Shown here: in pieces, positions 8,539 to 15,514 of the stretch
Layout of the letters: each line of letters begins with the position of its first letter
Position numbering within the stretch: position 1 is the first letter of the stretch
Origin: Pyxidicoccus caerfyrddinensis
GTDB taxonomy: Bacteria; Myxococcota; Myxococcia; Myxococcales; Myxococcaceae
Length of the DNA stretch: 64,000 nucleotides
NCBI RefSeq assembly: GCF_010894405.1
Contig: NZ_JAAIYA010000008.1
Location: 490,851-554,850, forward strand
Direction of reading: 5' to 3'
Notes under the pieces: model-generated
What the model was told of the DNA's origin: nothing
Databases searched by the model: none
The model's input: the letters and a program-made list of their open reading frames with translations, nothing else
Position numbers and translations under genes: made by a program

Positions 8539-8952
8539 GTGAATCGCTGGCTGTGTCCCACTCTCGCGGCGTTCGTCACGCTGTCTCTTACCGGCTGTGA
8601 GCCCGGGCTCGAAGCTCCCGGTATCCAAGAGGCCACCGCATCGCGACAGGAGGACGACCGCGTGTCCATCGCCGTTACCCTCTCGTGTGACGTGGTCCAT
8701 GGTCTCCCTCGGGGTGATGGAGAGTGTGACGCGGATGGTGACCGCGTCTGTGTTTCCGCTCAGTGGTACGAGGCGACGGACACCGCCTTCGAGAGCCCCA
8801 TCGCGACGGCCGAGTCGTGCCAGAAGGTCGAGACCATCATCGGCGCGCAGCTGTCCCTCGTCTCACCCGAGCCGATTCCGAGGGAGCCGGATCTGAACAT
8901 CCTGGTCCGGGCCGACGTGCGCGTCGGCAGCCTCGTCCTCGCCAATCCTTGA
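8539..8952 (+). CDS. Small lipoprotein, first of a tandem pair
   Basis: The start is a GTG at 8539 with the ribosome site GGGAGGA six bases upstream. The 137-residue product has a lipoprotein signal with L-T-G-C. The mature part has two paired cysteines around an acidic D-G-E-C-D-A-D-G-D segment and ends in a beta-rich stretch (L-N-I-L-V-R-A-D-V-R-V-G). The next gene encodes a protein with the same plan: lipobox, a conserved V-x-V-T-A-V/L-T/S-C segment, an acidic Asp/Gly loop with cysteines, and a P-I-P motif. The two are tandem duplicates. Function is unknown; the Asp/Gly loop may bind calcium (inference). Confidence 0.75.
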   Translation: MNRWLCPTLAAFVTLSLTGCEPGLEAPGIQEATASRQEDDRVSIAVTLSCDVVHGLPRGDGECDADGDRVCVSAQWYEATDTAFESPIATAESCQKVETIIGAQLSLVSPEPIPREPDLNILVRADVRVGSLVLANP

Positions 8953-8970
8953 GCACCCCTGGAGACTGCG

Positions 8971-9372
8971 ATGCGCGTGATTTCATGGATGGTTGTCCTG
9001 GGTCTTGCCACCGCCTGCGGCCCGCGTTTCGATGTCGTGGGGCCTCGAGCGGCCACGGCGACTCGTGATGTGGATGGCCATGTCACGGTGACCGCCGTCC
9101 TCACCTGCGTGGACGCGAATGACGGCGACGGAGGCGACTGTGACGGGGACGGCAAGTCCGTCTGTGTCCTGGCTGGCTGGTTCACACCCCAGCCCGCGCC
9201 GACCGACTTCAGAGCCAACGCAGTCGGCTGTGTGACTCCGTCCCGGGTGGAGGGGACGCTCGTGGTCATCCGGTCGGAGGTGCCGATTCCGCAAGGCTCT
9301 CCCCTGAAGATCGAGCTCACCCGCGAGCTGTCGGGCGGGGACGGGCCTCGGGTCGTCATCGACAGCCCGTAG
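8971..9372 (+). CDS. Small lipoprotein, second of a tandem pair
   Basis: The ATG at 8971 follows a GGAG ribosome site by about 7 bases and the previous gene by 18 bases, so the two are one transcript. The product (133 residues) has a lipoprotein signal with A-T-A-C, the strand V-T-V-T-A-V-L-T-C, and an acidic Asp/Gly stretch (N-D-G-D-G-G-D-C-D-G-D-G) flanked by cysteines, similar in position to its neighbour. It ends in E-L-T-R-E-L and V-V-I-D. The Asp/Gly run resembles calcium-binding loops. No enzyme motif is visible. Confidence 0.75.
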   Translation: MRVISWMVVLGLATACGPRFDVVGPRAATATRDVDGHVTVTAVLTCVDANDGDGGDCDGDGKSVCVLAGWFTPQPAPTDFRANAVGCVTPSRVEGTLVVIRSEVPIPQGSPLKIELTRELSGGDGPRVVIDSP

Positions 9373-9381
9373 AAGGAGCTG

Positions 9382-9585
9382 TCAGCATGAGCCGCCGGCC
9401 TTGGACGTGTGCGCGGCGCCCGCGCGGAACACCTCCGCCTGACCGGGCTTGGAGCGCAGCCGGGCGATGTCCGCGGGCTCGCCGCACACTTCCTTGCGAA
9501 ACGGGCGAAGGCTGGCGGCCAGTCCCAACGCCAGGGAAGCCCCACTCGCGTTCCCGACAGACGTCCGGCGGGGGCGCGAGGGCAT
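9382..9585 (-). CDS. Small minus-strand open frame, possibly a remnant
   Basis: From an ATG at 9585 this frame gives 67 residues with strongly G/C-rich third positions and a normal protein look (…A-S-L-A-L-G-L-A-A-S-L-R-P-F-R-K-E-V-C-G-E-P-A-D-I-A-R-L…, ending K-A-G-G-S-C). I do not recognise it. It could be a small real gene or the C-terminal remnant of a larger one. No ribosome site is evident upstream of the ATG, and it lies between plus-strand genes, which weakens the case. Confidence 0.3.
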   Translation of the reverse strand: MPSRPRRTSVGNASGASLALGLAASLRPFRKEVCGEPADIARLRSKPGQAEVFRAGAAHTSKAGGSC

Positions 9586-9609
9586 GACACACGCACGGGC
9601 GTGCACGCG

Positions 9610-9627
9610 TGTGCAACGCGTTGCACA
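9610..9627. promoter_or_regulatory. 18-bp perfect palindrome
   Basis: TGTGCAACGCGTTGCACA is a perfect palindrome, a typical operator for a dimeric regulator. It lies about 180 bases upstream of the outer-membrane gene at 9805 and close to the start of the small minus-strand frame. The regulator is not identifiable here. Confidence 0.4.
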
Positions 9628-9662
9628 GCGGGCCTCGTCGCCACGGCTTGCGTGAGCGCGAG

Positions 9663-9681
9663 TCACCTGCGTCGCAGGTGA
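9663..9681. promoter_or_regulatory. Inverted repeat TCACCTGCG-T-CGCAGGTGA
   Basis: Two perfect 9-base arms surround one base, giving a 19-bp site of the operator type. It lies 36 bases beyond the 18-bp palindrome at 9610. Together they suggest a regulated promoter for the plus-strand genes that follow. Confidence 0.4.
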
Positions 9682-9804
9682 GTCCATGTCCTCGGCACAT
9701 GGCTTGCTCTCTCCGGGCGTGGCGAGCACCCACGCCGCGCGGCCGGCGCGAGCGGGGGGCCGCCAAGGTTCCTCCCTGTGGTGGCCGCGCGTCCAGGTCG
9801 TCCC

Positions 9805-10671
9805 GTGACGTCTCCCCCCTTCGTCCCATGGAGGGCATGGGCCGTCAGCCTCGTCCTGCTCCGCGCGGTCTCCGCCAGCGCCGAGCCGTCCTCCGACCCG
9901 CCCGCCTCGCGCTCCCACCGTGCCTCGCCCGTGGGGAATCCCCAGAGTTCTCCGGCCCATGAGGCGTCCGCGGTGGGGACCTCGCGACCGACCTCGACGG
10001 AGACCCCGACCGAGAGCAGCTCCGACTCCTCGAATCCCATCTCGGACGTGGTGGGCATCCTGGAGGCAGCGGCCTGGATTGCCTCACTCGGCGACGCAGA
10101 CCACGACCCTCACGGCGGCCCGCCGCGGGAGCTGCGGTCGCGCGTCTGGAGCGACACCGCCGTCTTTCGACTGGGTGGGCAGGTGGATGCGCTCCTGGGC
10201 GACGGCGTGGGCGGGGACCTGTATCTCGGCTTCGAGGTGTGGCGGCTCGGTGTGGAGGGGCGCCTCACCGGACTGTCCGTGACGCCCGCGGGCACGTCGA
10301 AGATGGAGGAATTCTCCCTGCAGACGCTGCACCTCTCCTGGGCCCTGTGGAGGAGCGCCTTCGCGCGCCTGCGCATCGAGTCCGGATTGAGTCGGGCCGT
10401 GGCTCCAGGCCTGACGCAGTGGGGGCCCAGCCTGGCGCTCTCATTTCAAGCCTGCGCGGTGGACCGGGTCGACGTGGAGGCCCGTGTGCAGGCGACTCCC
10501 CTTCCCTTCCAACAGCTCGATGCCCAGGCGGGGGTGGCCCTCCACGCGGGCATCGTTCAGCTCCGGGTCGGGCTGCGAGGACTCGTCCTGAAGGATGTGG
10601 GCCGCGTGCCGGGCGCCGCCTCCTCGGATGGCCATGTGGGGCCCTACTTCGGCCTCGGACTTCTGTTCTGA
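9805..10671 (+). CDS. Exported outer-membrane-like protein
   Basis: The start is set at a GTG at 9805 because it leaves a normal signal peptide (M-T-S-P-P-F-V-P-W-R, then A-V-S-L-V-L-L, cleaved near S-A-S-A); an upstream GTG at 9778 would add nine residues. The first 80 mature residues are Ser/Pro-rich and disordered. The rest, to 288 residues, is made of alternating hydrophobic strands (L-Y-L-G-F-E-V-W-R-L-G-V-E-G-R, V-A-L-H-A-G-I-V-Q-L-R-V-G) and ends in G-L-G-L-L-F. A terminal aromatic residue and strand repetition are typical of an outer-membrane beta-barrel. The next gene, 17 bases on, has a similar profile. Confidence 0.7.
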   Translation: MTSPPFVPWRAWAVSLVLLRAVSASAEPSSDPPASRSHRASPVGNPQSSPAHEASAVGTSRPTSTETPTESSSDSSNPISDVVGILEAAAWIASLGDADHDPHGGPPRELRSRVWSDTAVFRLGGQVDALLGDGVGGDLYLGFEVWRLGVEGRLTGLSVTPAGTSKMEEFSLQTLHLSWALWRSAFARLRIESGLSRAVAPGLTQWGPSLALSFQACAVDRVDVEARVQATPLPFQQLDAQAGVALHAGIVQLRVGLRGLVLKDVGRVPGAASSDGHVGPYFGLGLLF

Positions 10672-10688
10672 CTTCGTGAGGACGGCCC

Positions 10689-11348
10689 ATGACGTCGAGC
10701 GTGTGTGTCTTGCGTGTCTGGCGAAAAGAGCTTCCGCGGCGGGCCGTGGCGCGAAGGGCATTCCCGTGGCTCGCGGGGCTGTGCTGGGCGGTGGCCGTGC
10801 TGTGGGCACCTGCCGCACGCGCCGATATCACCGATGTAGACCTCGGATGGCTCGAACCCCTCTTATCCCTGATGGTCGAGGCGGATGACGGGGGCCTCTT
10901 CCTCAACCTCGGGCCGACCCTCACCATCATCCCCGAGCCCTCGGGGGAGCGGACCCTCGCGCTGGGCGGAGAGGGCAGCCTCCACTACCTCCACCCGAAG
11001 GAGAAGTGCCTCTTCCAGGAGGGCTGTGTCCTGGGCGTGGGCGTGTTCACCCAGTTCCAGCCGCTGGATGAACGCCAGTGGCGCTGGTCCGGCGGACTCC
11101 AGGCGACCTACAGCATCGTCGGGCTGGAGATGGGGTACAGCCGGGAGCCGAAGACAGATGACAGGCCTGGCATGTCTGCCTTTCAAATGGCTCCATTCCT
11201 GACCCTCGGAGTCTTCTCCGCCTCCGTGCGCTACACCATTCCCTTGTCACGCGAGTTGCGACGCCAGCGCCCGGGCGGGGCTGACGTCGCCTATGTCCTC
11301 ACGCTGAAGCTGCCGCTGCTCCTCGGGAAGCTCCGCAATACACGTTGA
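10689..11348 (+). CDS. Exported outer-membrane-like protein
   Basis: The 219-residue product has a long, Arg-rich signal peptide (cleavage near A-R-A-D, about residue 45). The mature protein is short and strand-rich (G-L-F-L-N-L-G-P-T-L-T-I-I, A-L-G-G-E-G-S-L-H-Y-L, L-G-V-G-V-F-T-Q-F) with a conserved pair of cysteines (K-C-L-F-Q-E-G-C). This suits a small beta-barrel or an outer-membrane accessory protein. It follows the previous gene by 17 bases in the same direction, so they are likely co-expressed. Function is unknown. Confidence 0.7.
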   Translation: MTSSVCVLRVWRKELPRRAVARRAFPWLAGLCWAVAVLWAPAARADITDVDLGWLEPLLSLMVEADDGGLFLNLGPTLTIIPEPSGERTLALGGEGSLHYLHPKEKCLFQEGCVLGVGVFTQFQPLDERQWRWSGGLQATYSIVGLEMGYSREPKTDDRPGMSAFQMAPFLTLGVFSASVRYTIPLSRELRRQRPGGADVAYVLTLKLPLLLGKLRNTR

Positions 11349-11470
11349 ATTCGCGGGCCGACCGCCAGCTCGACGCCGTACTGGTCTGCGCCACCTTGAT
11401 GTAGCGGGCGGAGCGCCCCGTGAGTCAAACCAACGAAGGTCGTGCTCGAGACCCGAGCCTGAGTGGAACC

Positions 11471-12106
11471 ATGATGATTCGTGGATGTCTGTGCGTAGCG
11501 CTGTTGGCGATGGTGGGATGCGATTCTGGCAAGGAGGGTCCCCCAGGTCCCCAGGGGCGGCAGGGAGAGCCCGGGGCTGCAGGAGCAGCGGGGGAGCGCG
11601 GTCCGGTGGGCCCTCAGGGGGAGCAGGGTGTCCCTGGCAAGCCGGGCACGTGCGACGACCTGTTCTATGTGGATGCGGCGGGGCGCGTGGTCGCCCCCGT
11701 CTGCGCGCCGTACCTTGTCGATGCGCAGGGCTACACGTGGCGGGTGGATCAGGAGACGGGCCAGCCCACCCACGAGGGCACCGTCCCGAGCCATTCCACC
11801 ACCCTCTCGGACCTGGCCTTCCTCGTCTACTTCGAGACCGGCGACTGCTCAGGGACGGCGTTCATGACGTTCCCGGTCGCTCCGCGAATGCCGTTCCTCG
11901 TGCTCGGGAAGTACCGGGTGCGCGCGGATGACGCTGCGTTCTCCGAGCGGCAGTTCCGCTCCAAATGGCAGGAGGACGGCACGTGTGACGGGTTCCAGGG
12001 GCGTCCTCCGGTCCAGGAAGCGGCCGCCTTTCCGATGGGGCCCGAGCTGGAGCTGACCCCGCCGACTGCCTTCCAGGGCCCGCTCCACATCGAGCGACGT
12101 CCGTGA
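11471..12106 (+). CDS. Lipoprotein with a collagen-like Gly-X-Y repeat
   Basis: The start is at the first ATG of the ATG-ATG pair at 11471. The product (211 residues) has a lipoprotein signal (hydrophobic core V-A-L-L-A-M-V, lipobox V-G-C). Right after the lipid anchor there are about 13 uninterrupted Gly-X-Y triplets (G-P-P-G-P-Q-G-R-Q-G-E-P-G and G-P-V-G-P-Q-G-E-Q-G-V-P-G), the pattern of bacterial collagen-like triple helices. The C-terminal 150 residues are a separate, Cys-containing globular part (T-C-D-D-L-F-Y-V-D), possibly a binding head. Such proteins trimerise and project from the envelope. The binding target is unknown. Confidence 0.85.
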   Translation: MMIRGCLCVALLAMVGCDSGKEGPPGPQGRQGEPGAAGAAGERGPVGPQGEQGVPGKPGTCDDLFYVDAAGRVVAPVCAPYLVDAQGYTWRVDQETGQPTHEGTVPSHSTTLSDLAFLVYFETGDCSGTAFMTFPVAPRMPFLVLGKYRVRADDAAFSERQFRSKWQEDGTCDGFQGRPPVQEAAAFPMGPELELTPPTAFQGPLHIERRP

Positions 12107-12185
12107 CGCTTCCCGGTCCGCTGAAGCGGGCGTGACGGGTACTGGCGCTTCCCGGCGGCACGCCATGCGGGCAGGCTGGGGCGCC

Positions 12186-12797
12186 ATGAAAGCCCTGCAC
12201 CGCAAAGACCTCTATGGATGGTCTCGCTTCGACGAGGCGCGCAACCTGGACTTCCACAGCGTCCTCTGGGTCCGCCCTGAAGGGAACGTGGTCTTCGACC
12301 CGCTCCCGCTGTCCACGCATGATGCCGCGCACCTGCGCTCGCTGGGTGGGGTGACCTGGGTCGTGCTGACCAACTCGGAGCATGTGCGCGCCACGCGGGA
12401 GCTGGTCGCGGACTTCGGTGCGAAGGTCGCCGGCCCCCGCGCCGAGTCCGATACCTTTCCCCTGAAATGCGACCGGTGGCTCGCCAACGGCGAGACGCTC
12501 GTCCCCGGCCTGGAGGCCCTGGAGCTGCACGGCTCCAAGACGCCCGGCGAGCTGGCCTTCCTCCTGGAGGACACGACGCTGCTGACGGGAGACCTCCTTC
12601 GCGGCCATATGGGCGGCCGGCTCAACCTCCTGCCGGACGCGAAGCTGAAGGACGCAGCCCGCGCGCGGGCCTCTGTCCGCGGGCTGCTGGCCAGGACGCG
12701 CATCGACACGGTGTTGGTGGGCGACGGCTGGCCGGTGTTCCGCGGCGGGCGCGCGGCACTGGAGGAGCTGGTGGCCGCGCTGCCCCAGGACACCTGA
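12186..12797 (+). CDS. Metallo-beta-lactamase-fold hydrolase-like protein
   Basis: From the ATG at 12186 the protein has 203 residues. Strands such as V-V-F-D-P-L-P-L, V-V-L-T-N-S-E-H and L-L-T-G-D-L are in the order of an MBL-fold domain. The classic zinc-binding HxHxDH motif appears as T-N-S-E-H-V-R-A, which keeps only one histidine, and L-T-G-D-L supplies the later Asp. The enzyme may use a reduced metal site or may be inactive. The neighbourhood gives no substrate clue. A longer start at 12132 is possible, but the extra residues look like junk. Confidence 0.7.
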   Translation: MKALHRKDLYGWSRFDEARNLDFHSVLWVRPEGNVVFDPLPLSTHDAAHLRSLGGVTWVVLTNSEHVRATRELVADFGAKVAGPRAESDTFPLKCDRWLANGETLVPGLEALELHGSKTPGELAFLLEDTTLLTGDLLRGHMGGRLNLLPDAKLKDAARARASVRGLLARTRIDTVLVGDGWPVFRGGRAALEELVAALPQDT

Positions 12798-12994
12798 GCC
12801 TCATGCCGTTCTCGAACCGCACGCGGATGTGGATGGAAGGCATGCGCAGGGCGGCGGGCCGGAAGGCCTGCTCGGCGTTTGAGGACTCCGTGGTAGGCGC
12901 GCGAGCAGAGGACGCGCCGGGCGTCTCCGCCAGCCATTGAGCCCGTCCGGAGGCTCCGGGCCGCTCGGGCACCCCGGGCAGGACGAGGCCGCTC

Positions 12995-13996
12995 CTAGTG
13001 GATGATCTCCTTGAGGACCTCCTTGAGGATCTCCTCCTTCGCCCTCCTCGCTTCCTCCGCCCTCTTTGCTTCTTCCGCCTTCTTCGCTTCTTCCGCCCTC
13101 TTCGCTTCTTCCGCCCTCTTCGCTTCTTCCGCCTTCTTCGCTTCCTCCGCCTTCTTCGCTTCCTCCGCCTTCTTCGCTTCCTCCTTCTTCTCGGCCAGGG
13201 AGTTGGCGCGCGCCTCCTGGCCCGCCGTCCCCGAGCCTCCCGCGCCAGTCCCCGGCACCGGGTCGGGCTTCTTCGCGACGGGCTTCTTCGCGACGGACTT
13301 CTTCACGACGGGCTTCTTGAACTGCGCTGTCGTGTCCCGCGCCACCTCACGGATCCCCACCACGAGCTGGGGTCTGAGCACGAGGGCGGCCAGGGCGAGG
13401 AGGACCCCCAGGAGGCCCACGATGACGCCCTTGTGCGAGCGCTTCGCAGGGGACGGTGGTGGCACCCTCAGCTGCGCCCGGCTGGCGGCCACGAAGGTGG
13501 CCTCCGCCGGGGCACGGGCCTGCACCCCGTGTAGCTCCGGGACGACCTGCTGGATGGAGTGGATCAGCCGGTCGATGTCCGTGCGGAACCGGGCGTCGTC
13601 GATCTCGATGGCATTGCGCCGGGCCAGGGTGACCAGGTCCGGGGGCAGCTCTCCTGCGGAGGGCATCGTGGCGTTCGCGACCAGCACGGGAATCACCCGG
13701 ATGTCCCGTGCCAGCGCCTCGGCAATCTCCAGCCGCACGAAGTCCTTCGGGTTGTCGAGCCGGCGCTGTCCATCCTCGCCGCGGATGGTGAGCCATTCGC
13801 GGCCGATGACCGCCACCAGGACGTCGCAGGAGCCAACGGCCTCCTGGATGGCGTCGACGAAGTCCACGCCGGGCGCGATGGCCTCGATGTCGCGGAAGAC
13901 CTGCTGCTCCCCGAAGTGGGCCACCAGGTGGTCATAGAGCCGGCCCGATTGCCCGGGGCTGTCTTTCCTGCGGTAGCTGACGAAGATCTTCGCCAT
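12995..13996 (-). CDS. Membrane-anchored TIR-domain protein with a long EEAKKA coiled coil
   Basis: The 333-residue protein starts with a TIR domain (residues 1-155): I-F-V-S-Y-R-R-K-D, a V-F-R-D-I-E BB-loop region, V-L-V-A-V-I-G-R-E-W-L, and D-F-V-R-L-E-I-A-E-A-L. E90 in the last motif aligns with the catalytic glutamate of TIR NADases such as SARM1 E642, so NAD+ cleavage or signal synthesis is plausible. A single transmembrane helix (about 190-208) follows. The tail has Lys/Pro-rich KKPVAKKP copies and then about nine AEEAKK/AEEAKR repeats (268-320), a long charged helix. The start 21 bases after the SLOG gene marks an operon. Whether the TIR and tail face the same side is unclear. Confidence 0.88.
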   Translation of the reverse strand: MAKIFVSYRRKDSPGQSGRLYDHLVAHFGEQQVFRDIEAIAPGVDFVDAIQEAVGSCDVLVAVIGREWLTIRGEDGQRRLDNPKDFVRLEIAEALARDIRVIPVLVANATMPSAGELPPDLVTLARRNAIEIDDARFRTDIDRLIHSIQQVVPELHGVQARAPAEATFVAASRAQLRVPPPSPAKRSHKGVIVGLLGVLLALAALVLRPQLVVGIREVARDTTAQFKKPVVKKSVAKKPVAKKPDPVPGTGAGGSGTAGQEARANSLAEKKEEAKKAEEAKKAEEAKKAEEAKRAEEAKRAEEAKKAEEAKRAEEARRAKEEILKEVLKEIIH

Positions 13997-14017
13997 GACC
14001 TGTGCTCCCGTGCTGGT

Positions 14018-14602
14018 TCAGTGGCTGGGGTGGGGGGCTTTCGACGGGGCCTCCTGAGAGGGCGTGCCCTGCCGGGCATGGAGCCGCGCGAGGGCGTCGC
14101 GCATCTGCAGGAGCCGACCCTCCGCCTGCTGGTAGGTGAGATACGAGGCCGTCTGGAGGTGCCGGAGGACCAGCCGCTTGAAGGTGGTGGGCGGGCCCGC
14201 CCGCGGAATGAGCACCACCGCCACCGGGGACCCCTGCGCCAGCCCGTCGCCCGCCGGCCTGCCGGGCCAGGTGATGCGCCCCTCCGGTACCACGCCCAGG
14301 AGCGATGCACGCCGCGCCCGGCCGGCCATGCCCTGGCCCATCAGGGCCATGATGCCGGTGTGGGTTCCCCCATCCATGACGAGCGCGCCCGACTCGACGG
14401 CGGCTGTCGCGAGCCCCCGGCTGAACAACTGCCGCAGCCGGGCTTCGCTCTCGGGCGCCATCGCGTCCGCGCCGCCCAGCAGGAGCAGGAGCGCTCGAGG
14501 CTGCTCGCGACCGAGCGCTCGCAGCAGGGGGGCCTCCTCCTCCTCGGGCGAGGCCCGGACCCACCCGGCACGGTTCCCGTTGGGGAAGTGGATTTCACCC
14601 AC
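14018..14602 (-). CDS. LSDAT/SLOG-superfamily nucleotide-sensing protein (prokaryotic TRPM-SLOG type)
   Basis: The start is a GTG at 14602 with GGGAGGGAG about 11 bases upstream; the longer frame is unlikely. The 194-residue product carries the LSDAT core: L-L-L-L-G-G-A-D-A-M, then A-L-V-M-D-G-G-T-H-T-G-I-M-A-L-M-G, and L-G-V-V-P-E-G-R-I. This glycine-rich G-G-T-x-x-G signature is the one seen in prokaryotic TRPM-like SLOG proteins, a Rossmannoid fold that binds nucleotide-derived ligands. The part after residue 130 is shorter than in full-length members. The downstream TIR gene fits the known association of SLOG and TIR domains in nucleotide-based conflict systems. Confidence 0.8.
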   Translation of the reverse strand: MGEIHFPNGNRAGWVRASPEEEEAPLLRALGREQPRALLLLLGGADAMAPESEARLRQLFSRGLATAAVESGALVMDGGTHTGIMALMGQGMAGRARRASLLGVVPEGRITWPGRPAGDGLAQGSPVAVVLIPRAGPPTTFKRLVLRHLQTASYLTYQQAEGRLLQMRDALARLHARQGTPSQEAPSKAPHPSH

Positions 14603-14719
14603 CTCGCATGCTCCCTCCCATGGCGCGAGCGCTCCTGGGAGCCGCGCCGGACCGGGCCTGGTTCCTCGGCCCCTCTGCACCCTCCCTCTCCCTCAACAGG
14701 GCCCCCATCCCTCTTATGC

Positions 14720-14917
14720 GTGAGGTCCGATGGTTCGCTTTCGGCCGGACACCTGAAGGTATTCTCCGGCGCCGACTCCACCGTGTCGGGAGCGAACCGG
14801 GAGCGCGCCGAGATTGTCGTGACGCGCTGCCTCCCCTCGGCGAGCACCTCCAGCTCGACGGGCCTCTACTTCAACTTCACGGGCGGCAACTTCCTTTGCT
14901 TCCAGGCCACCCGCTAG
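14720..14917 (+). pseudogene. C-terminal fragment of an exported beta-rich protein
   Basis: From a GTG at 14720 the frame codes for 65 residues with typical beta-strand texture: L-K-V-F-S-G-A-D-S-T-V-S-G and G-L-Y-F-N-F-T-G-G-N-F-L-C-F-Q-A. There is no ribosome site or signal peptide, so it looks like the tail of a larger exported protein, perhaps a polysaccharide-active one. The family is not certain. Confidence 0.35.
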
Positions 14918-15373
14918 GAATCAGGGGAGGGGCGCGGTTCCCAGGCAGGGCCCAGGCCGCAGCAGGGAGAGGCAGGTGATGAATGCCCTTGTCGTCGCGG
15001 TGGTTCCCCCGGCGCCGGTGGGACCCTGTCCCTGGTTCTGGAGGCCGACGGACCGGACGGTCTCCTGAGCCCTGCTCGCGCACATGTTCGGTGGCAGGCG
15101 CGTCCGCCGCCCCTGCCAGAAGAGGGCTGGGAAGTTCGCGTTCGGCTGACCGACAGCCGTCAAGGGCAGCGCATCCCGCCGCTTTCAATGCTCGCAGTGC
15201 GCACCTCATTTTCAACCTGTGCTTAAAAGGCCATTGCATCCCAGTTACTAGTGTTCCGCATGCTCAGAGCGTATTTCTGTTCCATCAAGACGTTCGTTCG
15301 TCCGGCCAGCAGCCAGCGCGCGACAAGGAATACGGGCCGCAGCAAACCCCTCTTTCTTTGAGGCAACAACACC
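14918..15373 (+). other. Remnant-rich stretch without an intact gene
   Basis: A frame at about 15012-15227 reads as a beta-rich domain piece (L-V-L-E-A-D-G-P-D-G-L-L … E-E-G-W-E-V-R-V-R-L-T-D-S) that stops at TAA and has no start. The last 150 bases are more AT-rich and probably hold the promoter of the aldo/keto reductase fragment that follows. No intact gene is visible. Confidence 0.35.
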
Positions 15374-15514
15374 ATGACTGGAAGACGCTTCTCCCTCCCG
15401 CTCAGCAACGGCGTCAAGATGCCGGCCCTCGGGCTCGGCGTGTTCGAGGCGACCGTGGGGGCGAACCGGGCCGCCGAGAAGCTGCTCGCGGACGGGCGCG
15501 TCCGTTGCGGAGCC
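15374..15514 (+). pseudogene. N-terminal piece of an aldo/keto reductase
   Basis: The frame opens with an ATG and the first 47 codons match the start of aldo/keto reductases: L-P-L-S-N-G-V-K-M-P-A-L-G-L-G-V-F-E-A, then A-N-R-A-A-E-K-L-L-A-D-G. After about residue 30 the normal family sequence (the D and Y of the catalytic tetrad) is missing, and the frame continues in register into the next gene, whose own start is at 15515. It is a truncated AKR gene placed directly upstream of a lipoprotein gene. Confidence 0.75.

Noticed and set aside
12798..12994. Minus-strand small frame before the TIR gene
   Set aside because: A few protein-like residues appear but without start or stop context; probably chance.
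13002..13937. Plus-strand frame of Ser/Ala/Phe repeats
   Set aside because: It is the complement of the EEAKKA-coding repeat; the opposite strand has the TIR motifs and a good start.
12995..14602. Calling the TIR-SLOG pair a Thoeris system
   Set aside because: Thoeris needs a ThsA effector such as SIR2-SLOG; here the SLOG protein has no effector domain and the TIR is membrane-bound, so I call it SLOG-TIR only.
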